Positions 1 to 9,290 of a stretch of DNA of 64,000 bases are shown piece by piece. The stretch spans positions 124,001 through 188,000 of the forward strand of contig NZ_JAFMYW010000002.1 of NCBI RefSeq assembly GCF_017353175.1, given 5' to 3'. This stretch comes from Fibrella forsythiae. GTDB lineage: Bacteria; Bacteroidota; Bacteroidia; Cytophagales; Spirosomataceae. The notes beneath the pieces were generated by a model. It searched no databases and was not told the origin of the DNA. It worked only from the letters and a program-made list of their open reading frames with translations. Both the position numbers and the translations under genes were made by a program. Position 1 is the stretch's first letter. Every line of letters starts with the position of its first letter.

Positions 1-1
1 A

Positions 2-493
2 TCGGTCGACTCCAAATCAGACGCGTCTAAGTCAACCCTCGCCGGTGTCAAGCCGGTGCCGCCCCGGGCGGTAACCGCACAAGTGCCTACGCTCTCTGCG
101 CCGGTAACGACATCAGTCAGTGAACCGACTAGACAACTCGTTACTGCCACTACCAGCTTACCCGTGGTAAAACAGATCGCATTTGCGCAGAGCGATTATC
201 AACTGCTGCCTTCATCGTATGAGGCGCTGAATGAACTGGCAACAACCATGCGTCGCGACACGACCATCCGGCTTACCATTGCTGGCCATACCGACAACAT
301 TGGTGATCCCCGGCTGAATCTGACTTTATCGGAACACCGGGCCAAGGTTGTGCGCTTTTACCTGGTCCGACAAGGAATTGCCGAGCATAGGCTCACGATC
401 GTGGCTTTTGGCGGGTCGTACCCCCTGGCTTCCAACGAAACGGAGGCTGGTCGGGAACAAAACCGGCGGGTCGAATTCAAGTTTCAGCCGTAG
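2..493 (+). CDS. OmpA-family protein, C-terminal part (5' end outside window)
   Basis: The reading frame is open from base 2 with no start needed, so the gene begins before the window. The visible part has a Ser/Thr/Pro/Val-rich linker and then an OmpA/MotB-like peptidoglycan-binding domain covering about the last 105 residues. The diagnostic pieces are GHTDNIGD, N-x-x-LSEHRA, a GxxxxR stretch and a terminal NRRVEF. In this family the domain anchors an outer-membrane protein or lipoprotein to the cell wall. The missing N-terminus would decide whether it is a barrel porin, a lipoprotein or a TPR/WD40-OmpA fusion. The gene converges on the minus-strand dehydrogenase with only a 23-base gap, which carries one copy of the iterated word CAGGTACGTT (502-511). 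Confidence 0.85.
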   Translation, partial: SVDSKSDASKSTLAGVKPVPPRAVTAQVPTLSAPVTTSVSEPTRQLVTATTSLPVVKQIAFAQSDYQLLPSSYEALNELATTMRRDTTIRLTIAGHTDNIGDPRLNLTLSEHRAKVVRFYLVRQGIAEHRLTIVAFGGSYPLASNETEAGREQNRRVEFKFQP

Positions 494-516
494 CGTTGGC
501 TCAGGTACGTTGCCCG

Positions 517-1263
517 CTACACATAGATCATTTTGCGGGTCATACCACCGTCTACCACAAAGTTTTGGCCGGTAATGAAATCGTTGGCGTCGTCGAGCAG
601 GAACAGGATCATCCGGGCAATATCGTCGGGGCGGCCAACGCGACCGGCGGGGTGCTGACTGTGATCGGCAGGGCGTATCTTTTCGGGGTCAGGATGTCCT
701 TTCTTGAGTCCTGATACATCAATCCAGCCGGGGCTAATGCAGTTGGCACGTACCTGCGGGCCGAGGCTCATGGCCAGCGAATGAGTCAGCGCAAAAATCC
801 CGCCTTTACTGGCTGAGTAGCCAAACGTATCAGGTTCTGACTGGAAAGCCCGCGTTGAACACAGGCTGATGATTGTACCCCGTTGTTCGCGGAGATGCGG
901 CGCGGTGTATTTAGCGCAGAGGAACAGGCCCGACAGGTTCACGCCGATCGCCCGATTCCATTCTTCAAATGACAGGTCATCGATGGATTTGTACTGCATC
1001 ACGGCGGCGTTGTTGATCAGCGCATCGATACGGCCAAACTGCTTCACTGTCTTTTTTATCGCCTGCTGTACCGACTGTTCATCCGATACGTCGCATTGAA
1101 CAAACTGCGCGTTGGGATGCGCGGCACTTAATTCATCGCTAGCCTCGGCAAGGGCTTCGGGGTCGGCTTCCCAAAGCGACACGGCGTAATCGTGATTGAG
1201 CAGAAATTCAGCCGTGGCGCGGCCAATTCCTTGCCCCGCGCCGGTGATAATAATCGTTTTCAT
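517..1263 (-). CDS. SDR-family NAD(P)-dependent oxidoreductase
   Basis: A 248-residue short-chain dehydrogenase/reductase. It shows the Rossmann motif TGAGQGIG (7-14), NNAA (84-87), a probable catalytic Ser136, the YxxxK pair Tyr149/Lys153, and PGW after strand 6. Acidic residues at the end of strand 2 (about 32-34) hint at NAD rather than NADP. The start is the ATG at 1263 (MKTIIITGAG). The frame stays open for 57 more codons upstream, but that part is not SDR-like and crosses a 22-bp inverted repeat, so it is treated as non-coding. The substrate cannot be told from sequence. It is transcribed divergently from the ABC permease to its right. Confidence 0.9.
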   Translation of the reverse strand: MKTIIITGAGQGIGRATAEFLLNHDYAVSLWEADPEALAEASDELSAAHPNAQFVQCDVSDEQSVQQAIKKTVKQFGRIDALINNAAVMQYKSIDDLSFEEWNRAIGVNLSGLFLCAKYTAPHLREQRGTIISLCSTRAFQSEPDTFGYSASKGGIFALTHSLAMSLGPQVRANCISPGWIDVSGLKKGHPDPEKIRPADHSQHPAGRVGRPDDIARMILFLLDDANDFITGQNFVVDGGMTRKMIYV

Positions 1264-1343
1264 AGAGTGTAAACCAGGTTGCTGATAGGCCTGGCACCGG
1301 CAAATTAGTAAGCGGGAAGGAGGCCGGGTACAGTTTGGGAAAG

Positions 1344-1403
1344 CCGGACGGCGGCTGTCCGGTGACCCTATGGGTTCAGGATCACCGGACAGCCGCCGTC
1401 CGG
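1344..1403. repeat. Perfect 22-bp inverted repeat, 16-nt loop
   Basis: Arms 1344-1365 and 1382-1403 are exact reverse complements (CCGGACGGCGGCTGTCC begins the left arm). The loop holds a short ACCC/GGGT palindrome. It lies between two divergent genes and has no T-run on either side, so it is not a standard terminator. It may be a regulatory cruciform, a mRNA-leader hairpin or a remnant of a small repeat element. Confidence 0.9.
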
Positions 1404-1515
1404 TTTCGGACAGTGATACGTGTCGGTAGTGCATGAGACTAGCTTATAGGGCCTGTTGAGCGAGTTGGCACGGCTCTTGACCGGTCGTATTTGTCTATTA
1501 AACAGGCCTTTTGCT

Positions 1516-3966
1516 ATGTTTCGTCATTACTTCATCATTTCTTTCCGGAGCCTGCGTAAGAACCAGGTGTTTACGCTGATCAACATTGTTGGGTTAGGGT
1601 TGGGTATTGCCGCTTTCGGTCTCATCTGGGAGTACATCGCTTTTGAGCGAAGCGTAAATCAGTTTCATCAGAAGCTACCCAATCTCTACCGCGTTTTGCT
1701 GGAAGATAAATCGGGTGAAACCGGCGAATTTGGTCCTTCAGCCCTTGCCCCGGAGGCGCAGGCCGCCTTTCCTGAAATCGATGCTTTTTGTCGGCTCGTG
1801 ACGGGCGCTGCGCAGGCGATCGTCAGCGTACCTCAGGCAAACGGCGGCGCGAAAACATTTCGCGAAACCAATGCCGCACTGGCAGATGGCAGCTTTTTTT
1901 CGATGTTTACGTTTCCGCTGGTGAGTGGCAACCCAGCTAGCCTGAAACAACCCAACACCGTGTTTCTATCAGCAAGTACGGCCCGTCGGTATTTCGATGA
2001 CCAGGCTGCAGTGGGTAAACCGATTACCGTGAACGGCCAGTTTGGGCAACAGTTATACACGGTCGGGGGCGTATATGCCGACATGCCCGAGAATTCGGAT
2101 GTTCGGTTTGATCTGCTCTATTCGCTCGAAACGTTGGCGAATCCGGCTAACCTCAACGGAAATGGCTGGGCTAGCCTAGCCAGCTACAACAGCAATTTCC
2201 TCCAGGCCAGCCTATTGCTCAGGCCCGGTACCGACGCTGATGCCCTGGCCCGTAAGCTAACGACCTTTTACCGTGCTAAAAAGCCAGACGAAACCAATAC
2301 TACAGTACGGCTACAGGCTGCCAAATACAGCCACCTCGGCCAGTCGTTGGATGATCCGTTTATTACGGTGGGTAGCCTGGCGTTCGTGTATCTGCTCAGC
2401 GCCCTGGCGTTACTAATTGTGCTGATCGCCTGGCTCAACTATGTCAATCTGAGCACGGCCACGGCATTGACGCGAGCTAAAGAGTTAGGCGTTCGGAAGG
2501 TAGTGGGGGCAACACAAAGCCAACTGGTCGGTCAGTTGCTGGGCGAATCGGTGTTGATCAATGCACTGGGATTTATGCTGGGCTTGTTATTGATTAGTCT
2601 GATACAACCCGTATTCAATCAGTTTGTGGGTAAACAACTCAGTATAGGTACGTTGCTGGTAGGGCGTCCCGGCGAACTGGGCCTTTGGTTCTGGGGGTTA
2701 TTGACCTTATTGGTCGGATCGCTGGTGTCGGGCTGTTACGTGGCCTACGCCCTCACCCGTGTTCGGTCGGTAGATATGATGCGCGGCGGTGTTGGTAGCC
2801 ACGGGCGGGCTACCTGGCTGCGTCAATCGCTGGTAGTGGTGCAGTTTGGTATCGCCCTGGTATTGATCGTGGCTACGGTGGTCATGTTTCAGCAGGTTCA
2901 GTTTCTTCGTAACCGTCCGCTGGGGCTTACCATGGACCGCCTGCTGGCAATCAAAAGTCCGGAAGTGGGTAAGCAACAAACCGACTTCGCTTCCCGGCGG
3001 GCTGCGTTCGTTCAGCAGGTAGCCCAACGCTCATATGTGCAGGAAAAATGCTACACGGGAAGCGTACCTGGTAATTTTTATAATTTCAGTTCAACTGGTA
3101 TAACTCGTCAGAATCCCACGCCTGAGGAACAGAAGCGGACGTACAACATGATTTTTGCCGACGATGAGTTCATTCCTACGTTTGGTATCAGGCTGTTGGC
3201 GGGGCAGAACTTTACGCAGGCACAAACCGAAGTGGCTTATGAAAAAGGGGGAGCGCTCATCCTGAACGAACGGGCGGCTCTGGATATGGGCTTTTCATCT
3301 GCTAAAGAGGCCATTGGTAAAGTCGTGTTGTGGGGTAGTACGTTTAACGTGGTTGGTGTAGTGAGCAATTACCGGCACCAGTCGCCTAAACAGTCCGTAG
3401 AACCGGTGATCATTATTCCCCGTGCCTACAACGGTTACCTCACGATACGCCTCGCGCCGGGTAACGTTTCTGAACAACTGGCTGACCTCTCACACCTCTA
3501 CAAGGCCAGCTACCCCGGTAATCCGTTCGACTACTTTTTTGTAGAACAGAAATACAATGAACAATACCAGACCGAGCAGCGATACGGTCAATTGTTCAGC
3601 GCAGCGTCGGCGCTGGCCATTTTTATCGCCTGCCTGGGTCTGTTCGGACTGGCCGCCTTCACGGCGCAACGGCGCACGAAAGAGATTGGCGTTCGAAAAG
3701 TGCTGGGAGCCAGTGTCGTCAGTATTGTGGCGTTATTGTCAGGCGATTTTCTGAAGCTGGTTGGGGCTGCGTTCGTATTGGCTGTTCCGCTAGCCTGGTG
3801 GGCAATGGACTATTGGTTGCGTGATTTCGCGGAAAAAACGCCCCTGCATTGGTGGCTATTTGCGGGGGCAGGTACATTCGTCTCCCTTATCGCCTTGCTA
3901 ACAGTCTCGTTTCAAAGCGTTCGTGCCGCCCTGGCCGATCCGGTAACGAGCCTACGATCTGAGTAA
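1516..3966 (+). CDS. FtsX/MacB-type ABC transporter permease
   Basis: About 816 residues in the two-module permease layout common in Bacteroidota: a membrane segment near residues 20-42, a MacB periplasmic core domain, three FtsX-type membrane segments (about 300-430), a second membrane segment plus periplasmic domain, and a final three-segment FtsX unit. Both FtsX units contain the coupling-helix pattern ELGVRKVVGA / EIGVRKVLGA. The start MFRHYFIISF at 1516 matches the start of the paralog at 5893 (MFRNYLLVSF); 20 extra in-frame codons upstream are probably untranslated. No ATP-binding subunit lies nearby, so the ATPase must be supplied in trans. The substrate is unknown; relatives act in mechanotransmission, export or antimicrobial resistance. 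Confidence 0.9.
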   Translation: MFRHYFIISFRSLRKNQVFTLINIVGLGLGIAAFGLIWEYIAFERSVNQFHQKLPNLYRVLLEDKSGETGEFGPSALAPEAQAAFPEIDAFCRLVTGAAQAIVSVPQANGGAKTFRETNAALADGSFFSMFTFPLVSGNPASLKQPNTVFLSASTARRYFDDQAAVGKPITVNGQFGQQLYTVGGVYADMPENSDVRFDLLYSLETLANPANLNGNGWASLASYNSNFLQASLLLRPGTDADALARKLTTFYRAKKPDETNTTVRLQAAKYSHLGQSLDDPFITVGSLAFVYLLSALALLIVLIAWLNYVNLSTATALTRAKELGVRKVVGATQSQLVGQLLGESVLINALGFMLGLLLISLIQPVFNQFVGKQLSIGTLLVGRPGELGLWFWGLLTLLVGSLVSGCYVAYALTRVRSVDMMRGGVGSHGRATWLRQSLVVVQFGIALVLIVATVVMFQQVQFLRNRPLGLTMDRLLAIKSPEVGKQQTDFASRRAAFVQQVAQRSYVQEKCYTGSVPGNFYNFSSTGITRQNPTPEEQKRTYNMIFADDEFIPTFGIRLLAGQNFTQAQTEVAYEKGGALILNERAALDMGFSSAKEAIGKVVLWGSTFNVVGVVSNYRHQSPKQSVEPVIIIPRAYNGYLTIRLAPGNVSEQLADLSHLYKASYPGNPFDYFFVEQKYNEQYQTEQRYGQLFSAASALAIFIACLGLFGLAAFTAQRRTKEIGVRKVLGASVVSIVALLSGDFLKLVGAAFVLAVPLAWWAMDYWLRDFAEKTPLHWWLFAGAGTFVSLIALLTVSFQSVRAALADPVTSLRSE

Positions 3967-4000
3967 TTTTTAGCTCGCTTAAACGAATTGTTCTGCTAAA

Positions 4001-4039
4001 GGGTCATGAAGGTGATTGTCATCTTCATGACCCTTTTTT
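4001..4039 (+). terminator. Rho-independent terminator of the ABC permease gene
   Basis: Perfect 11-bp stem GGGTCATGAAG / CTTCATGACCC (4001-4011 and 4023-4033) followed by TTTTTT. It lies 35 bp after the permease stop codon. Confidence 0.92.
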
Positions 4040-4207
4040 CACTACTGACTGACTAGTTTTTAGCAAAATAATAACCAGTTTTCCGAGTCTTCCGGGTAAA
4101 AAAAAGATGTTTCGAAGAATCAATATTTCATCTGGCAAATAATGAAATCGCTCTGTAGATAATTGCCGTATCTTTACTTATTAGCTCCGTAACAAAAAGA
4201 CTTAATC

Positions 4208-5764
4208 ATGGCCTCCCTGCCTCATGCGCCTCCGCAGGCGTCTTCGGCGATTCCGTCATCGATCACTGATTTTCAGGCAGATATGCTTCGCGCTGTAGCC
4301 GAACATACCGCTTCGGCTAATTCGTTGTGGGCTCCTGTCTGGAACAAGGAAGGCGTGCTGATCGATTTTCGGTACTTATACGTCAATCCGGCGGCGGCCC
4401 GTTACCTCAATCATACAAATGAAGAACTGGCCGGCCAATTGGTGAGTAGTTTTAACGCCGCCTTTCACGAGTCGGGGCACGCTGCCATGTTTGCCAACGT
4501 GTACACGACCGGAGTTGCCATACGCCAGGAGATACTCCATCCGTCCAGATACCGCTGGATCGACATGTCGGTATCGCGGGTTGGCGATGTGCTGCTGATG
4601 TCGTTCTACGATATCCACGACCGGTATGAAGCGAGCCTGCGTTTGCAGCAACAGGCCGAACTTCTTCAACGGGTTGTGAACCACTCACCGTCGGGAATGA
4701 TGCTGCTGGAAGCCATTCGGGATGAGAACAACGTGGTTGTTGATTTTAAGTACCTGATCACGAATGAGCTAAATGCGAAGATGACCGGCTACACCGTCGA
4801 AGATATGACGGGCAGCACCATTTCTGCACTGTTTCCGGGCTACCAAACACTTGATTTGTTCGAGACCCTTGTTCACGTAGTTGAATCGGGTGAAACGATC
4901 GAAAACTCATTCAATTACGACCGCTATGGCGTGAAAGGTACGTTTGATGGGTACTACATTCGGCAGGGCGACGGGGTGCTGTTCACATTTGTGAATGTAA
5001 CTCGCTTGTCGGAACAGCAACAATTACTGACGCAGATGAACCGCGAACTGCTACACTCGAACGAGAGCCTTCAGCAGTTTGCCTACATCGCCAGCCACGA
5101 TTTGCAGGAGCCGTTACGCAAGGTGCAGTCATTCAGTAAAATGCTTGCCGAACAGTATGCTGACCAACTGGAAGGCAACGGCATCGATATGCTTGCCCGG
5201 GTACAATCGTCGGCCCGGCGTATGTCTGAACTGATCCGTGACCTGCTCAACTATGCTCGCCTGACCACCGAAAAAGAACCTCCTGTTGCTGTTGATCTGA
5301 ACACAATTATAGGCGAGTCGCTAACCGATCTTGACGTTCGTATTCAGGAAACCCAACCCACCATTCAGATCGATTCCTTACCAATTGTGCACGGGCGGGC
5401 GGTACAACTGCGTCAGTTGTTTCAAAACCTGCTGGGTAATGCGCTCAAGTTTCAGCCACCGGGCCAGCAGCCCATGATTGCCGTAACCTGCCAACCGGCC
5501 AATCCCGCCAATTTGCCCGCTGATCTGCCGCATAAACGTACCTACTGGCAGATTGATGTGCGCGATAATGGGATAGGCTTTCATCAACAGTATACAGATC
5601 GGATTTTCGAGGTATTTCAGCGTCTCCATGGCAAGAATAAATTTGCCGGTACCGGTGTGGGCTTGGCTGTATGCCGTCGGGTAGCCCAAACCCATGGTGG
5701 GACCATTTGTGCCACAAGCAAACTGGGCGAAGGTGCTACCTTTTCGGTCTTTCTGCCGAAATAG
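4208..5764 (+). CDS. PAS-domain sensor histidine kinase, soluble
   Basis: 518 residues with no membrane segments, so a cytoplasmic sensor. Two PAS-like domains lie at about 30-145 and 155-275, followed by a HisKA domain with the phospho-acceptor in ASHDLQEP (His297) and a HATPase_c domain with the N-box (LLGNALKF), DNGIGF and GTGVGLAV. The SHDLQEP form is typical of phytochrome-like and related kinases that lack fused receiver domains. The signal is unknown and no response regulator is adjacent. It sits between two paralogous ABC permeases, an arrangement that suggests, without proving, a functional link. A weak -7-like element (TATCTTTA) lies about 40 bp upstream of the ATG. Confidence 0.9.
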   Translation: MASLPHAPPQASSAIPSSITDFQADMLRAVAEHTASANSLWAPVWNKEGVLIDFRYLYVNPAAARYLNHTNEELAGQLVSSFNAAFHESGHAAMFANVYTTGVAIRQEILHPSRYRWIDMSVSRVGDVLLMSFYDIHDRYEASLRLQQQAELLQRVVNHSPSGMMLLEAIRDENNVVVDFKYLITNELNAKMTGYTVEDMTGSTISALFPGYQTLDLFETLVHVVESGETIENSFNYDRYGVKGTFDGYYIRQGDGVLFTFVNVTRLSEQQQLLTQMNRELLHSNESLQQFAYIASHDLQEPLRKVQSFSKMLAEQYADQLEGNGIDMLARVQSSARRMSELIRDLLNYARLTTEKEPPVAVDLNTIIGESLTDLDVRIQETQPTIQIDSLPIVHGRAVQLRQLFQNLLGNALKFQPPGQQPMIAVTCQPANPANLPADLPHKRTYWQIDVRDNGIGFHQQYTDRIFEVFQRLHGKNKFAGTGVGLAVCRRVAQTHGGTICATSKLGEGATFSVFLPK

Positions 5765-5892
5765 CGTTGCCATCCAGTCCAGTACTGTCCAAAAACGGAC
5801 AATCACGAAAAGCCAACCCTTTGGTTATTAAGCTCGTTAGGAAATGGCTGGTAGTTTGTGGGTAGAGATGTAGACTATAATTTGACGATGTT

Positions 5893-8253
5893 ATGTTTCG
5901 TAATTATCTGCTCGTTTCCTTCCGTACGCTCTGGCGTAACCGTACGCAAAGTCTAATCAACGTAGTGGGGTTGGCCCTCGGCATGGCCTGCGCGTTGTTG
6001 ATCGGTATCAATATTGCTGACGAACTGGGCTTCGACCGGTTTCACACGAAAGGCCCTCAACTCTTTAAAGCCTATAACAGGAATACGTTCGAAGGAAGTG
6101 TCCATTGCTGGCAGTCGACTCCCAGTCCGTTGGCTCCTGCGTTAAAAGCTGAGTTTCCTGAGATCGTCGAATCGACCCGATTCCTGTGGAAACAGCCTTT
6201 TCTAACCACATCCGGCACAACGCGGATCAACTTGGATGGAAGCTTTGCCGATCCCGGTTTTCTGACCATGTTCAGCTTTCCATTGCTACAGGGCAACCCG
6301 AAAACGGCGCTGAACGGCACCAATTCGGTTGTGCTTACGCAATCGGCAGCCACTAAACTCTTTGGCGCTGCCGACCCAATGGGCAAGGTGGTGCGTATCG
6401 ACAACAAAGCCAGTTTCGTGGTGTCGGGGGTAATGAAAAATCTGCCGGAAAACACCGAGTTTGAGTTTGAGATGCTGATGCCCTGGGCCTATCAAACCAA
6501 AAATGGTGATGATTACGGGTATTGGGGAAACAACTACGTACGCACGTTTGTGGAATTGGCCCCTACGGCAAATCTGGCGGCGGTAAATGCCAAAGTGAGC
6601 GATATCACCAAGCGCAATTCGAAAGGCACAGAAGACAACGAAGTGTTTCTGTACCCATCAGCGAAATGGCATTTGCACGGCCGGTTCGAGAATGGTGTCG
6701 AAAGTGGTGGTGCCATCACCTATGTTCGTATGGCGGGTTACATTGCTGGTTTTATTCTGTTGCTGGCCTGTATCAACTTTATGAATCTGAGCACAGCCCG
6801 GTCAGAAAAACGGGGGCGTGAAGTGGGCATTCGCAAAGTAGTGGGTGCCGGGCGCTGGTCATTGGTACGGCAGTTTCTGGGCGAATCGCTTTTACTGACA
6901 ACACTTTCGTTTCTGCTGGCTTTGCTCTTTACGCAACTGGCTCTGCCTGCGCTGAACAAATTGCTGGAAAAGCAACTGTCTGTCCCTTATGCGGATGTCC
7001 GTTTCTGGCTCGCCTGCCTGATGCTGATTCTCGTTACAGGTACGTTGGCAGGTAGCTATCCGGCGTTCTTCCTGTCGGCTATGGAGCCGATTCGGGTGTT
7101 GAAAGGTAAGCTGATGGCCGTGCGGGGGCGGCTTGCTCCCCGGCAGGTGCTGGTTGTTTTTCAGTTTCTGATCACGGTTGTATTACTGATTTGCACGCTG
7201 GTGGTGAAACGACAGTTATCACACACGCAAGAGCGCGACATGGGCTACAGCCGGACGAACCTGGTATTTAGTCGTTTCTCGGGCGACATTGATAAGAATT
7301 ACAACCTCATCCGTAATGAGTTACTGACGCAGGGGGTGGCAACGGCCGTTTGTAAAACTAATAACCCGATCACTGAGTCGTATAGCAATACATGGGGTCT
7401 TGATTGGAAAGGCAAACCCCCAGGGTCTAAAATCACGTTCGATCAGATGACCAGTGGCAGCGGCGATTTCGTAAAAACGATGGGCGTTAAACTACTGGCC
7501 GGGCGAGACCTTAATCATCAGACGTACCCATCCGATACCAGTGCTTGTCTGGTCAATGCTACTGCCGCCAAGATCCTGGGTTTTAAGGACCCTGTTGGCC
7601 AGATCATTAAAAACGATGGAACCGATTTTCGTATCGTTGGGGTCTTCGCCGATTTTATCTGGGGGTCTCCGTTCGATAAAGTGCCGCCCATGTTTGTAAA
7701 AGGTCAAAACTGGTCGGGCGCCATCAACTACCGGCTCAATCCGGCTGTGCCAACAGAAACGGCACTGAAAAAAGCAGCGCAGATTTTTACGCAGTATAAC
7801 CCCGCTTTTCCCTTCGAAGTCACGTTTGTTGATCAGGAATATCAGCGCAAATTCGACCAGATCCGGCCCATTGGGGCAATGGCCGACGTGTTTGCCGTGC
7901 TGGCCGTTATCATTGCCTGCCTGGGTCTGTTTGGGCTGGCCACTTTCATGGCCGAGCAGCGGACTAAAGAAATTGGTGTCCGTAAAGTGCTGGGAGCCAG
8001 TGTGCCGAGTGTTGTAGCACTGTTATCGAAAGACTTCCTGAAATTAGTTGTTGTGGCTATCCTGCTGGCGGTTCCGCTGGCGTGGTGGGGCATGAACGAG
8101 TGGTTGAGTACGTACTCATACCGCGTGGTACTCGACGGCTGGATATTTCTGAGTGCCGGTTTATTAGCCATCGTAGTAGCGTTATTTACCGTCTCTTACC
8201 AAAGCTTCCGCGCAGCCCTGACCGACCCAGTCGATGCCCTGCGAGGGGAGTAG
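5893..8253 (+). CDS. FtsX/MacB-type ABC transporter permease (paralog)
   Basis: 786 residues with the same plan as the 1516-3966 gene: N-terminal membrane segment, MacB-like periplasmic domain, FtsX unit with REVGIRKVVGAGRWS, second periplasmic domain, and a C-terminal FtsX unit with KEIGVRKVLGASVPS. The C-terminal units of the two genes are very similar at protein and DNA level, so they arose by duplication or have undergone gene conversion. The start at 5893 (MFRNYLLVSF) aligns with its paralog. No ATPase partner is visible. Transcription ends in a large imperfect hairpin at 8274-8373, shared with the converging gene. Confidence 0.9.
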   Translation: MFRNYLLVSFRTLWRNRTQSLINVVGLALGMACALLIGINIADELGFDRFHTKGPQLFKAYNRNTFEGSVHCWQSTPSPLAPALKAEFPEIVESTRFLWKQPFLTTSGTTRINLDGSFADPGFLTMFSFPLLQGNPKTALNGTNSVVLTQSAATKLFGAADPMGKVVRIDNKASFVVSGVMKNLPENTEFEFEMLMPWAYQTKNGDDYGYWGNNYVRTFVELAPTANLAAVNAKVSDITKRNSKGTEDNEVFLYPSAKWHLHGRFENGVESGGAITYVRMAGYIAGFILLLACINFMNLSTARSEKRGREVGIRKVVGAGRWSLVRQFLGESLLLTTLSFLLALLFTQLALPALNKLLEKQLSVPYADVRFWLACLMLILVTGTLAGSYPAFFLSAMEPIRVLKGKLMAVRGRLAPRQVLVVFQFLITVVLLICTLVVKRQLSHTQERDMGYSRTNLVFSRFSGDIDKNYNLIRNELLTQGVATAVCKTNNPITESYSNTWGLDWKGKPPGSKITFDQMTSGSGDFVKTMGVKLLAGRDLNHQTYPSDTSACLVNATAAKILGFKDPVGQIIKNDGTDFRIVGVFADFIWGSPFDKVPPMFVKGQNWSGAINYRLNPAVPTETALKKAAQIFTQYNPAFPFEVTFVDQEYQRKFDQIRPIGAMADVFAVLAVIIACLGLFGLATFMAEQRTKEIGVRKVLGASVPSVVALLSKDFLKLVVVAILLAVPLAWWGMNEWLSTYSYRVVLDGWIFLSAGLLAIVVALFTVSYQSFRAALTDPVDALRGE

Positions 8254-8273
8254 TTGGTTGGCTGGATAATTGG

Positions 8274-8373
8274 TTGATTGGTTGAGTAGTTAATTGGTTT
8301 GCTGGCTGACGAGCAACGGCTCTCGCAGAGCAACCAGCTAACCAGTCAACCAATTAACTACTCAACCAATCAA
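8274..8373. repeat. 26-bp inverted repeat between convergent genes
   Basis: Arms 8274-8299 and 8348-8373 are perfect reverse complements, rich in TTGGTTG / CAACCAA. They enclose 48 bases that can themselves pair partly (GCTGGCTG with CAACCAGC). The repeat lies between two converging stop codons and may act as a bidirectional terminator, but there is no clear T-run. Confidence 0.88.
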
Positions 8374-8378
8374 TAACC

Positions 8379-9146
8379 TCAGAAATCAGTCGACGCCGTT
8401 GTTAGGCTAAGGGGTTTGATCCAGACGTTGCGGTACATCACGTTATGGCCCTCGGCTTGTAGTTTCAAACCACCCGGCGTGTCGGTAATACCTTTACCGC
8501 CATCATTGCCCCCGTCGATGCCCGATTTAGGGCCGCCCCAAACCTGACTAATCGATTTGTTGGTGTGTACTTTCTTGCCGTTGAAGTACATCGTTACCAT
8601 GGGCTGTTCGGTAAGTTTGCCGTTGGTGAAGCGCGCCGCCCTGAAAATGATATCGTAGGCGTTCCATTTACCCAAACCGTTGTAGGCGCTGTAGGGCGCT
8701 GCTTCTTCGTTAATGACCGCCGCCATACCGTGGGCAGTGGAATCACCATCGAGCACCTGAATTTCATACCGGTTCTGGAGGTATACACCACTATTGCCAC
8801 CGGCCGTAGGAATCAGAAACTCAACGTGAATGCGGGCATCTTTGAAGGTGTCTTTCGTTACCAGATCAGCCGACCCATATTTACCCCCTGCCGAAGCCGG
8901 GTCGTTGCTGGTCATGACCGGGCCACCATCAACAGGGTCGGTTGCCATAGGCCATTTGATCGGTAGCGTAGCTACACGCCCGGGCCCATCCCAGTAAGTC
9001 CATTTGGCATCGCGCATTTTTTGAGTTCCATCGAAATAAACAGTAGCCCCTTTGGGGGCTTTTGTGCCAACTCCCACCTGAGCATAGGCTGTGATGGAGA
9101 TACCGATAGACAGGGCAGCGGGAAGTAGTAAGGTTGGGATGTTCAC
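8379..9146 (-). CDS. Exported DUF1080 / 3-keto-disaccharide hydrolase-like protein
   Basis: 255 residues. A signal peptide ends around AYA-QVG (residues 20-25), followed by one DUF1080 domain (concanavalin-like sandwich). Family hallmarks seen are VYFDGTQKM, a GG-VMTS stretch, YGSADLVTK, HVEFLIP, GGNSGVYLQNRYEIQVLD and a late DTPGGLKLQAEGH. Members of this domain cleave 3-keto-glycosides or bind polysaccharides, and in Bacteroidota they are usually periplasmic. The protein is single-domain, without the lipobox or multi-domain fusions many relatives have. It is transcribed toward the ABC permease and lies downstream of hemA on the same strand, but the terminator after hemA separates them. Confidence 0.88.
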   Translation of the reverse strand: MNIPTLLLPAALSIGISITAYAQVGVGTKAPKGATVYFDGTQKMRDAKWTYWDGPGRVATLPIKWPMATDPVDGGPVMTSNDPASAGGKYGSADLVTKDTFKDARIHVEFLIPTAGGNSGVYLQNRYEIQVLDGDSTAHGMAAVINEEAAPYSAYNGLGKWNAYDIIFRAARFTNGKLTEQPMVTMYFNGKKVHTNKSISQVWGGPKSGIDGGNDGGKGITDTPGGLKLQAEGHNVMYRNVWIKPLSLTTASTDF

Positions 9147-9240
9147 GAGTCAGGCAATTAGGAGAGTTCAACAACTTGCTGACCAGATAAGCGGTCAACG
9201 ACTTATTTATACTAAGCCGGTACGTTGCCTGAATGCACAC

Positions 9241-9270
9241 AAAAAAGCCCCGGCTGGCTACAGTCGGGGC
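9241..9270 (-). terminator. Terminator downstream of hemA
   Basis: On the minus strand a 10-bp stem (GCCCCGACTG with CGGCTGGGGC-type pairing, one G-T mismatch) is followed by TTTTTT (plus-strand A-run 9241-9246). It lies 20 bases past the hemA stop. Confidence 0.88.
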
Positions 9271-9290
9271 GTCAAGTATATAATCACAGG

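Noticed and set aside
1264-1434. 57-codon N-terminal extension of the SDR enzyme
   Set aside because: Crosses a perfect inverted repeat and is unlike any SDR; the protein starts naturally at MKTIIITGAG.
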